Virus record (IMG/VR): IMGVR_UViG_3300011114_000175
Coordinates: 1 to 43,565 of that record
DNA from: a virus
Reading direction: 5' to 3' (one strand)
Length of the DNA stretch: 43,565 nucleotides
This document shows, piece by piece, positions 14,773 through 22,598 of this stretch. The translations under genes and the position numbers were made by a program. The notes under the pieces were generated by a model. That model searched no databases, was not told the origin of the DNA, and saw only the letters and a program-made list of their open reading frames with translations. How positions within the stretch are numbered: position 1 is the first letter of the stretch; every line of letters begins with the position of its first letter.

Positions 14773-15284
14773 TGATCCCCATAGTCGCATCTTTGCTTGG
14801 GACACTTGCCGAAAACGGTCTTGGCCTCCTGTCCTCTGCCCTCCAAGCCAAGGGCAAAGAAGTTGTTGAGAACACCTTTGGCATCAAAATCCCGGACTCT
14901 CCTACCCCCGAAGACGTTGCCAAACTGCGCCAGCTTCAGTATGACCACGAAGAGCGCCTGATTGAACTGGGCATCCAAAAAGCCCAAATGGAACTGGATA
15001 CGCTAAAAGTTTTTGCTCAAGCAGTTCAAAACGAGGACAACAACGTATCTGATCGCTGGAAAGCAGACATGGGGTCTGATTCTTGGCTGTCTAAAAACAT
15101 CCGACCTTTAAGCCTTGTAGCCATTTTTACGGGTTATTTTTTGTTTGCCATGATGTCAGCGTTTGGTTTAAACGCCAATCAAAGCTACGTCACCCTGCTT
15201 GGAAACTGGGGTATGCTCATCATGGGCGCTTATTTTGGTGGCAGAACCATTGAGAAACTGGCAGACATAAGGGGTGGAAAATGA
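14772..15284 (+). CDS. Holin-like protein (GTA-type, C-terminal TM segments)
   Basis: 170 residues from ATG 14772, chosen because it overlaps the previous stop and has GGAG 10-13 bases upstream; the in-frame ATG at 14739 lies inside the neighbour. An amphipathic N-terminal region (IVASLLGTLAENGLGLLSSA), a charged helix (residues 50-90), then RPLSLVAIFTGYFLFAMMSAF and VTLLGNWGMLIMGAYFGGRTI give two clear membrane helices. This matches the holin family known from gene-transfer agents (3TM type). It would permeabilise the inner membrane and release the endolysin encoded next. Stop overlaps the endolysin ATG. Confidence 0.7.
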   Translation: MIPIVASLLGTLAENGLGLLSSALQAKGKEVVENTFGIKIPDSPTPEDVAKLRQLQYDHEERLIELGIQKAQMELDTLKVFAQAVQNEDNNVSDRWKADMGSDSWLSKNIRPLSLVAIFTGYFLFAMMSAFGLNANQSYVTLLGNWGMLIMGAYFGGRTIEKLADIRGGK

Positions 15285-15619
15285 GCCTATCGCAAGAACA
15301 AGCGGCATTTTTACTGGATATGTGCAAACTAATTCAGTACGCCACGGAGCAGGGCTTCGTGGTCACCGGAGGGGAACTGGCCCGCACGCCGGAGCAACAA
15401 GCCATTTACTTCAAGACCGGGCGGTCTAAAACGATGGACTCCATCCACCTGAAGCGCTGCGCCATTGACTTGAATTTCTTCAAGGATGGGAAGATAATAT
15501 GGGACAAGGGGATTTTGGCCCCGCTAGGCGTGTATTGGGAAAGCCTGCACCCAAAAAACCGTTGGGGCGGCAATTTCAAATCGTTGGTTGATTGCCCGCA
15601 TTTTGAAAGAAACGTGTAA
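15281..15619 (+). CDS. Endolysin, M15 L,D/D,D-peptidase type
   Basis: 112 residues. The zinc peptidase motif of the M15 family is complete: SIHLKRCAID gives H56 and D63, and DCPHFE gives D104 and H107. The spacings (seven and three) equal those of the T5 endolysin ligands and catalytic aspartate. It is therefore a peptidoglycan peptidase that cuts the cross-bridge or stem peptide. No signal peptide is seen, so export through the upstream holin is expected. No cell-wall-binding domain is present, and the length is short but complete for a single-domain enzyme. The stop directly overlaps the nozzle gene start. Confidence 0.85.
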   Translation: MSLSQEQAAFLLDMCKLIQYATEQGFVVTGGELARTPEQQAIYFKTGRSKTMDSIHLKRCAIDLNFFKDGKIIWDKGILAPLGVYWESLHPKNRWGGNFKSLVDCPHFERNV

Positions 15620-17751
15620 TGCCGTTACAAAAACTTGTCCTCAAGCCGGGGGTTAACCGGGAAAACACTCGGTACACCAACGAGAACGGCTGGTATGAGT
15701 CCGACAAGATTCGGTTTCGCCAAGGTACGCCTGAGAAAATTGGCGGCTGGGCGCGTATTTCTGGCAATACATTTATTGGCATTTGCCGTTCCCTTTGGAA
15801 TTGGGTAACGCTGGCAGGGCAAAACCTAATGGGTGTTGGAACTACGTCCAAATTCTATATTGAAAATGGCGGGGCTTATTACGACATTACCCCAATCCGC
15901 GCAGAACATACGCTGACCAATCCATTTGCCACTGATACGGCTACCAACTCCGGTGGCTATACAACAGTAACTGTAACAGATGGTGCAGATGGATTTACTG
16001 ATGGGGCTTATGTAACCTTTTATGGTGGCACTGCGGTTGGCGGGGTCACAGTACTTGGGGAATATGCGCTCACTCTTTTAACTGGTTCTACTTACACAAT
16101 CCGTGTTTCGGGAACTGCATCTTCCTCCACAACAGGTGGTGGCACTGTCTACGCCGTGTACCAGATTAACCCGGGCGGTGCTACTTATGTACCGTCTGTT
16201 GGGTGGGGCGCTGGCGCTTGGGGTGGAGGGTACTGGGGGCTTGGAACCGTTACTCCTACCGCAGTAGAACCCATCCGTATTTGGAACCAAAATAACTTTG
16301 GGCAAAACCTTTTGTATGGCGTAGGTGGCGGGCCTTTGTATTATTGGGATGCCAATATTGGGTACTCAAACTCAACAGTAACAATGACAATTGCCACACC
16401 TTGTGTGGTTTCATGCAATTTAGGGCTTGTTGATCTCACTCCCATTACACTGGCTACCACTGGAGCTTTGCCAACGGGCTTACTGCCCGGAACAACATAT
16501 TACGTTCGGTATGTCAGTAGCACATCATTTAATCTGTCGGCTACGCCTACTGGCGCTTTGATTAATACAACCGGTACGCAGTCTGGCGTACAAAGTATTT
16601 CCCCTCGCGGTGTTTTGGTTTCTACTCTGCCCGGTGCTGACGCTTACGTTCCTCTGTACCAAAATGTATTTACAGTATCTGATGCAAGCCGGTTTGTGTT
16701 GGTGTTTGGAACCAATGATTACGGCAGCACGGTGCTTGACCCCATGCTTATTCGGTGGTCGGATCAGGAGTCTTTGACAACTTGGTATCCGGCAATTACC
16801 AACCAAGCAGGCAGCGTCCGGCTATCCCACGGCTCTAAAATCGTAGCTGTTTTGCAAAGCCGACAAGAGATTTTGGTGTGGACAGACTCCACGCTTTACT
16901 CTCTGCAATACCTTGGCCCGCCGTATGTTTGGGGCAACCAGCTTCTTGCGGACAACGTGTCCCTTATTAGCCAGAACGCCCCTGTTATTGCTTCCGGTGT
17001 AACTTACTGGATGGGAGTGGACAAGTTCTACAAATACGACGGTCGCGTGCAAACGCTTAACTGCGATCTGCGCCAGTATGTTTACGGGGATATCAACCTC
17101 ACCCAGTCGGTACAAGTGTTTGGTAGTACCAACGAGGGATTTAACGAGGCTTGGTGGTTCTACTGTTCGGCAGAAAGTAATGTGATCGACAAGTACGTCA
17201 TCTACAACTACGTTGAAAACGCTTGGTACTACGGCACTATGGGCCGCACGGCATGGATTGATACCGGCCTGCGTAATAACCCTGTGGCGGCAACCTACTC
17301 CTATAACCTTGTAAATCACGAGTCTGGCGTGGATGACAACACCAACGGAACCCCAGCAGCAATTACCGCCACAATCACCAGCGCCCAGTTTGATATTGGT
17401 GACGGCAATAACTTTGCCTTTGTCTGGAGGATGCTGCCTGACTTAACGTTCCGTGGCTCCACGGCAGGAACAACCCCTGCGCTGACCATGCAGCTTCTGC
17501 CGTTACAAAACTCTGGCTCAGGGTACAACGATCCCAAATCAGTCGGCGGTACAAGCACAGACGCATCTCAGGCAGTTACAGCTACGCAGACATACCCAAT
17601 TGACTTGGACACCTACAACGGGCAGATTTACATCCGTATCCGTGGACGGCAGATGGCTATGCGTATTACGTCCAACCAGATTGGCACCCAGTGGCAGCTT
17701 GGCAGCCCCCGTATTGATATCCGTCCTGACGGTCGTCGGGGTAGCGCATGA
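15619..17751 (+). CDS. Tail nozzle-like protein
   Basis: 710 residues. The N-terminus (VLKPGVNRENTRYTNENGWYESDKIRFRQG) and the next block (EKIGGWARISG, GICRSLWNWVTLAGQNL) are typical of podovirus nozzle or tail-tube proteins (P22 gp10 / T7 gp12-like beta-propeller). There follow two inserted beta domains (about residues 110-180 and 250-310), a GWGAGAWGGGYWG segment near 195-207 shared with the 6442 protein, and the return to propeller-like strands (VLQSRQEILVWTDSTLYSLQ). C-terminal region (residues 580-700) is a separate beta domain ending in RRGSA. It would close the tail channel until infection. Overlaps both neighbours. Confidence 0.75.
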   Translation: MPLQKLVLKPGVNRENTRYTNENGWYESDKIRFRQGTPEKIGGWARISGNTFIGICRSLWNWVTLAGQNLMGVGTTSKFYIENGGAYYDITPIRAEHTLTNPFATDTATNSGGYTTVTVTDGADGFTDGAYVTFYGGTAVGGVTVLGEYALTLLTGSTYTIRVSGTASSSTTGGGTVYAVYQINPGGATYVPSVGWGAGAWGGGYWGLGTVTPTAVEPIRIWNQNNFGQNLLYGVGGGPLYYWDANIGYSNSTVTMTIATPCVVSCNLGLVDLTPITLATTGALPTGLLPGTTYYVRYVSSTSFNLSATPTGALINTTGTQSGVQSISPRGVLVSTLPGADAYVPLYQNVFTVSDASRFVLVFGTNDYGSTVLDPMLIRWSDQESLTTWYPAITNQAGSVRLSHGSKIVAVLQSRQEILVWTDSTLYSLQYLGPPYVWGNQLLADNVSLISQNAPVIASGVTYWMGVDKFYKYDGRVQTLNCDLRQYVYGDINLTQSVQVFGSTNEGFNEAWWFYCSAESNVIDKYVIYNYVENAWYYGTMGRTAWIDTGLRNNPVAATYSYNLVNHESGVDDNTNGTPAAITATITSAQFDIGDGNNFAFVWRMLPDLTFRGSTAGTTPALTMQLLPLQNSGSGYNDPKSVGGTSTDASQAVTATQTYPIDLDTYNGQIYIRIRGRQMAMRITSNQIGTQWQLGSPRIDIRPDGRRGSA

Positions 17752-18422
17752 CCTATATAGTAACTTCGGAGTACGTCCTCAATCAGGCAGTTGCCCCACG
17801 ATTACCTGCGGCTACGCCTGAGTATGATGTTAACTACATAAACCAGCTTAACAACGTCTTGCGGCTGTACTTCAACCAATTGGACAACATACTGGGGCAG
17901 ATGAAAACAGCGACGGATGGAACTTTTAAGATTGATGGCTCAGGGGTCAGGTTCCCTTATGGGGCATTTTCCAGCGATCAATCCCAGTCTACGACTGCCA
18001 ATACCGCCGCCCTGCTGACGTTAAACACCACGGATTTTTCTAATGGTGTAAGTATTGCAAGCTCCAAAATCACGGTAGCCAAAGCCGGTATATACAACTT
18101 GCAGTTCAGCGTGCAGGTTCAAAATCTGGATAACGCTCCGCAAGACCTTTTTATCTGGTTAAAGCAAAACGGCACAGACATTGTTGGCTCTACCGGAAAA
18201 GTAGGAATGCCTGCCCGTAAAAGCGCGGGTGTTCCGACTCATGACATTAAAGGCTGGAACTATTTTCTGTCTATGGCAGCAAATGACTACGTTGAGATTT
18301 ACTGGTCGCCCACAATTGCTACCGTAACTATCGAGTACTACGCTGCATCCGGCACCCCAACCAAACCATCTACGCAATCCGTCGTAGCCACAATGACGTT
18401 TGTCTCAGCGCTGGCAACATGA
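17748..18422 (+). CDS. C1q/TNF-like jelly-roll virion protein
   Basis: 224 residues starting ATGA-overlapped with the nozzle stop. Residues 25-60 are a helical segment (YDVNYINQLNNVLRLYFNQL) that could trimerise. Residues 85-224 follow the C1q-like jelly-roll pattern: TLNTTDFSNGVSIASSKITV, AGIYNLQFSVQVQN, DLFIWLKQNGTDI, NYFLSMAANDYVEIYWS. Such domains form trimers and occur as phage head or tail fibres and receptor-binding tips. Its position just after the nozzle suggests a tail tip or short fibre. A 34-base gap with GAGAGG follows before the ejection cluster. Confidence 0.7.
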   Translation: MTYIVTSEYVLNQAVAPRLPAATPEYDVNYINQLNNVLRLYFNQLDNILGQMKTATDGTFKIDGSGVRFPYGAFSSDQSQSTTANTAALLTLNTTDFSNGVSIASSKITVAKAGIYNLQFSVQVQNLDNAPQDLFIWLKQNGTDIVGSTGKVGMPARKSAGVPTHDIKGWNYFLSMAANDYVEIYWSPTIATVTIEYYAASGTPTKPSTQSVVATMTFVSALAT

Positions 18423-18456
18423 TAATATCGACCAACCCCCATTTTGAGAGGCAAAT

Positions 18457-21400
18457 ATGAGCCTACACGCACTGGCCAACCACATGGCTGAAAAGGGCCG
18501 AGGCCCAGATACTATGCTTATCCACATGGCCCCTAGCGAAGTGCGCGGGCTTCAGGCTTTGGCACAGGCTCATGGCGGGTCACTGACTGTTAATCCCGAA
18601 ACGGGACTACCCGAAGCTGGGTTTTTGGACAAATTACTTCCTGCAATTATTGGCGCGGGTATCAGTTATTTTTCGGGCGGTACGATTGACCCTATGACTG
18701 CCGCTGCTATGGTCGGCGGCGTTGAAACTGCGCGCACTGGCGATATTGGAAAAGGTATTTCTGCCGGTCTGGGCGCTTATGGTGGCGCTGGTATAACTGC
18801 TGGGTTTATGGGAGCTGGAGCAAGTGGCGTAGCCGCAGAACAACTTGCTGCTGGACAACTTAGCGCTGGACAGTTTGCAGCGGAGCAAGCGGCGGCTTCT
18901 GCACATGGGGCGTACCTACCAGCGGCTGAAGCAACGCAGGGCGCTTTCTTGCCTTCCTCTGCTGCCACCGCTTACACCGCAAACCCATCCAATGCTGATT
19001 TACTGAGCAAAGGATTTGATACCGCAACAAGTAGCGGTAAGGCGATGAAAGATTTTGCTCTTGCAAACTGGAAACCAATGGCTGCTGCTGCGCTGCCTGT
19101 ACTAGCTGACATAGGTGAAACTACTCAAATGCCGGGTATGAACCAAGTTCCGGGCAAAGTACGTCGGTATTCCTACGATCCCTATGGCCAAAGTTACACA
19201 CCTGCGGGCACTTACGAAGCCCCCGGCACCGCAGCAAATGGCGGCTTAATGGGTATGGCTAACGGCGGCATGGCTCGGTATGCGCGTGGGGATTTGGTTC
19301 AAGACACCACTTTCCAACCTGCGATAAACGATCAAGCTGCTGCCAAGGCCGCTGCTATGGCTCCTGTTATCCCCGTTGCCCCTGCCACCACTGCGGCTCC
19401 CGCATTTACAACCCAGCAAATCCAAGATGCAATTGCGGCGTCTCGCCAGCAAGGGTTTAACAATGACCAGATTCTCCAAGGCGCTCAAGCAAAATTTGGT
19501 GTGGATGTCAGTCAGTATTTAAGCCCTGCTCCAGCACCAGCCGCAAACAACGGTAATGGATTATTGTCTAGCGTAGCACCAGCAGTTAAAGAGTTTTTGG
19601 CGGCTAACCCCAACGCACTTTCAACCACAACACCAACACGAAGCGGCGGGATGTTTGGTAACGTAGCTAATATAAGCACGAATCTTTCCCCAGACACCAC
19701 CGCAGCTTCTACATCGTCCGCAGCAGAGCCGTCCATAGTACGCGTTGCAGATCAAGCCACTGCACCCGCCGCAGCCCCAAGGGGTGGAATGTTTGGTAAC
19801 GTAGCTAATATAAGCACGAATCTTGGCGCAGCCCCAGCCGCAACAGGTCTGACGGCAAATGCAGCTAACCAAGCAGCTACGGGTAATACTACGGCTGCAA
19901 ATGCGCTAAGCAATGCTGGGGTGACTACCGCAGCCGCAGCCCCCGCCAACCAACAAGCGCTGGCCATTCAAGCCGTGCAAAATGGAATAACTGCGGGTAA
20001 AAGCCCTGCTGAAATTGCTGCGGAAGTAAATACCCAGTACGGTAAAAACTTTACTGCACAAAATGTTCGGGATTTTGCGTTTGCTAACGGTTTGGAAGCA
20101 GTTACACCAGCGTTAACTACGGATCAATATGTCGCGCAAAACAAAATTCAAGAAGGCCAATTTGGCGGTTTGGGTTCGTTAAACGCCCAACAGCAACAAG
20201 CATTAGCACTTGCCGAAGCTAAAAAAGGTATTGCCGCCGGACTTAGCGATGCCGACATTGCCAGAAATGTTGATGCTAAATACGTAAAAGGGTTTACTAC
20301 CCAAAACGTAACGGACTTTATTAAGGCCAATAAGCTGCGCCCAATAAACCAACCACCAAACTCCACAATTATTGGGGATGGGACAGGGGTGCTCACGGAT
20401 ACAGGCAAACTCCTACCCGTCTCAACGCTTACAGACGGCACACAAGTCGTAGTTAACCCAACACAAGTCGCAACGACCGGAGTAACTGCCCCAACCGTAC
20501 TGAACGAAGCCGCCCGAACTGCACTGCCAGTCGGTGTATCGGGCAACCAAACTGCGACGATCAACCCCAACGGTACGGTGTCCATGAACACAGGCACACC
20601 TAATATGCCTGCTGGTGGCTATACAGGTATACAGAGCTTGCGCAATGCTTACACCAAAGGCGGCGGTAGCTTGGGTTACGCCCCTGCCGCGCCTAAGACA
20701 ATGGCTGAGTTCAACCAAAAGTACAACACACTTAGCGGTGGCTCCAAGCAGGCTTATGACTACCTGATGGGTGGTGAATATTCGCCGACTCCGTACACAA
20801 AAACGGGTGAAGTGATGAAGCCTTACTCTGAGGCAGTGCTTGGTATACCGGGAGATGTAAGCAAGAAGCGTTATTTGTTTGACCCGGCAACTCGGTCGTA
20901 CAAAACAAACCCTGACTACGTGCCTATAACGTATGACAGCAAGGGCAATAAACTTGTCGGTATATCCAATAAAGACGTTGCATCCTACGTAAATTCAAAC
21001 AAAAATGCTGCTACTTCGGACTATCAAAAGTGGATGACTGACAACAATGTTTCCCTTGAGCAGCTTGCAGGGGCGTTGGGTATTTCTCTTGCAGATGCCA
21101 AAAAGCGGTTTGGCACAGGAACAACTACGGATACAACTGCTACGACAGGCGTAGCTTTTGATGCAGGGGGTAATAGAGTCGATGAACTTGGCAGGATAAT
21201 CAAAGGCCCAGTTACTATCGCTAGTGGTGGTTTGGCTTCTATGGCTGGCGGCGGTATGTCGGCCCAATACGATCTTGGCTCTTACTCCGATGGTGGTCGA
21301 CTGCTTCGTGGCCCCGGCGATGGTGTGTCTGACTCTATCCCCGCTACGATTGGTAAGGGCAGGCCAGCACGTTTGGCCGACGGTGAATTCGTAGTACCGG

Positions 21401-21555
21401 CGCGTATTGTTTCCGAGATCGGCAACGGCTCTACTGAGGCCGGTGCACGTAAGTTGTACGCAATGATGGACAGAGTTCAAGCTGCCCGACGTAAGTCAAT
21501 TGGTAGAGGCAAGGTGGCTAAAAACACCCGTGCCGACAAATATCTTCCCGCATAA
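18457..21555 (+). CDS. Large internal virion / ejection protein candidate
   Basis: 1032 residues, strong GAGAGG site. Residues 60-130 are Gly/Ala-rich and hydrophobic (IIGAGISYFSGG, GGAGITAGFMGAGASG), possibly membrane-inserting. A long Ala/Pro/Gln/Asn-rich centre contains three helical repeats near residues 318, 501 and 581 (pattern AI..GI..G.S...IA..V...YG..FT.QNV.DF). Two identical 12-residue blocks (MFGNVANISTNL) come from a 36-base repeat. The C-terminus holds a motif I know from many phage virion proteins: GPGDGVSDSIPA, ARLADGEFVVPARIV, GNGSTEAGARKLYAMMDRV. With the next three genes it resembles the T7 gp14-16 ejection block in order. Exact role inferred. Confidence 0.6.
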   Translation: MSLHALANHMAEKGRGPDTMLIHMAPSEVRGLQALAQAHGGSLTVNPETGLPEAGFLDKLLPAIIGAGISYFSGGTIDPMTAAAMVGGVETARTGDIGKGISAGLGAYGGAGITAGFMGAGASGVAAEQLAAGQLSAGQFAAEQAAASAHGAYLPAAEATQGAFLPSSAATAYTANPSNADLLSKGFDTATSSGKAMKDFALANWKPMAAAALPVLADIGETTQMPGMNQVPGKVRRYSYDPYGQSYTPAGTYEAPGTAANGGLMGMANGGMARYARGDLVQDTTFQPAINDQAAAKAAAMAPVIPVAPATTAAPAFTTQQIQDAIAASRQQGFNNDQILQGAQAKFGVDVSQYLSPAPAPAANNGNGLLSSVAPAVKEFLAANPNALSTTTPTRSGGMFGNVANISTNLSPDTTAASTSSAAEPSIVRVADQATAPAAAPRGGMFGNVANISTNLGAAPAATGLTANAANQAATGNTTAANALSNAGVTTAAAAPANQQALAIQAVQNGITAGKSPAEIAAEVNTQYGKNFTAQNVRDFAFANGLEAVTPALTTDQYVAQNKIQEGQFGGLGSLNAQQQQALALAEAKKGIAAGLSDADIARNVDAKYVKGFTTQNVTDFIKANKLRPINQPPNSTIIGDGTGVLTDTGKLLPVSTLTDGTQVVVNPTQVATTGVTAPTVLNEAARTALPVGVSGNQTATINPNGTVSMNTGTPNMPAGGYTGIQSLRNAYTKGGGSLGYAPAAPKTMAEFNQKYNTLSGGSKQAYDYLMGGEYSPTPYTKTGEVMKPYSEAVLGIPGDVSKKRYLFDPATRSYKTNPDYVPITYDSKGNKLVGISNKDVASYVNSNKNAATSDYQKWMTDNNVSLEQLAGALGISLADAKKRFGTGTTTDTTATTGVAFDAGGNRVDELGRIIKGPVTIASGGLASMAGGGMSAQYDLGSYSDGGRLLRGPGDGVSDSIPATIGKGRPARLADGEFVVPARIVSEIGNGSTEAGARKLYAMMDRVQAARRKSIGRGKVAKNTRADKYLPA
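19651..19686 (+). repeat. 36-bp perfect direct repeat, copy 1
   Basis: Bases 19651-19686 are identical to 19789-19824. The two copies are 138 bases (46 codons) apart and in the same reading frame, encoding MFGNVANISTNL. Identity at every base, including third codon positions, implies recent duplication or conversion. Confidence 0.95.
19789..19824 (+). repeat. 36-bp perfect direct repeat, copy 2
   Basis: Second copy of the 36-base repeat inside the 1032-residue protein gene; see copy 1 at 19651-19686. The flanking codons (GG before the M) are also shared at protein level. Confidence 0.95.
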
Positions 21556-21566
21556 GGAGCCGACAA

Positions 21567-22595
21567 ATGGCTGATACCCCAACCCAAGTCACACAAACGC
21601 AGTACGGTTTTGCACCGGAGATTGCCCCCTACGCCCAAGATATGTTGGGTCAGGCTGCGGCTTTGACCGACACGTCAATGAATCCGTACATGCAGTACCA
21701 AGGAGAGCGCGTTGCTCAGTTCTCTCCACTGCAACAACAGTCATACCAAGGTGCGGCACTTATGCAGGGCGCTCCTCAGTTGCAAGATGCGACTGCTATG
21801 GCTGGACAGGCGGGGCTCGGCGCACTAAATACTGGATACACATACAACCCCTATCAAGCGCAATCGTTCACATCGCCGGGCACTGCTCAGGCGTACATGA
21901 ACCCGTACATGCAGCAGGTGGCGGATATCCAAAAGCGCGAAGCCCAGCGGCAATCAGGTATCCAAGGCACCCAGCAGCAAGCCCAAGCAACCCAAGCCGG
22001 AGCATTCGGTGGAGGCCGCGATGCCATTATGCGGGCAGAACGAGAGCGCAATCTTGGTACGCAGATGAACGATATCCAAGCGCAGGCTTCCAACCAAGCC
22101 TATCAACAGGGTATGGGCCAGTTCAATGCAGAACAACAGGCTACACAAAACGCAGCGCAGCTTAATGCCCAGCAAGGTCAGTTTGGCGCTGGACTTGGGC
22201 TACAGGCGCTACAAACAGCCAACACGGCTGCACAAAATCTGGGCAACTTGGGTAATCTCCAATACAACCAGAACATGGGCATCAATCAGTTGCAGAACCA
22301 ATACGGTGGTCAGCAGCAGGCCCAAGTGCAACAAGACTTGACAAACAAGTACAACGACTTCCAAAGCTTCCAGAACTACCCATACAAACAGTTGGGCTTC
22401 ATGTCTGACATTATTCGTGGCGCACCCCTTACGCAAACGGGCTCTTCTCTGTACACTGCTGCTCCAAGTACTGCACAAAATATTGCATCGTTGGGTCTTG
22501 GTGCTGCTGGTATTGCCAAGGTTGCAGGTATGGCTCACGGTGGTATGACTCGCTCCGGTGGATTGGGCGCACTAGCATTACATTCTTTGGGGTAA
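21567..22595 (+). CDS. Gln/Ala-rich ejection protein candidate
   Basis: 342 residues with AAGGAG upstream. The N-terminus (YGFAPEIAPYAQDMLGQA, then VAQFSPLQQQSYQGA) and the core (MNPYMQQVADIQKREAQRQ, then GAFGGGRDAIMRAER) are patterns I recall from a very common aquatic-phage virion protein. Glutamine is extremely abundant (residues 130-260), giving long helices. The C-terminus is Gly/Ala hydrophobic with MAHGGMTRSGG. High Gln/Ala helices and position between two very large proteins fit a DNA-ejection protein analogous to P22 gp7/gp20 or T7 gp14. No enzymatic motif. Confidence 0.6.
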   Translation: MADTPTQVTQTQYGFAPEIAPYAQDMLGQAAALTDTSMNPYMQYQGERVAQFSPLQQQSYQGAALMQGAPQLQDATAMAGQAGLGALNTGYTYNPYQAQSFTSPGTAQAYMNPYMQQVADIQKREAQRQSGIQGTQQQAQATQAGAFGGGRDAIMRAERERNLGTQMNDIQAQASNQAYQQGMGQFNAEQQATQNAAQLNAQQGQFGAGLGLQALQTANTAAQNLGNLGNLQYNQNMGINQLQNQYGGQQQAQVQQDLTNKYNDFQSFQNYPYKQLGFMSDIIRGAPLTQTGSSLYTAAPSTAQNIASLGLGAAGIAKVAGMAHGGMTRSGGLGALALHSLG

Positions 22596-22598
22596 CAC

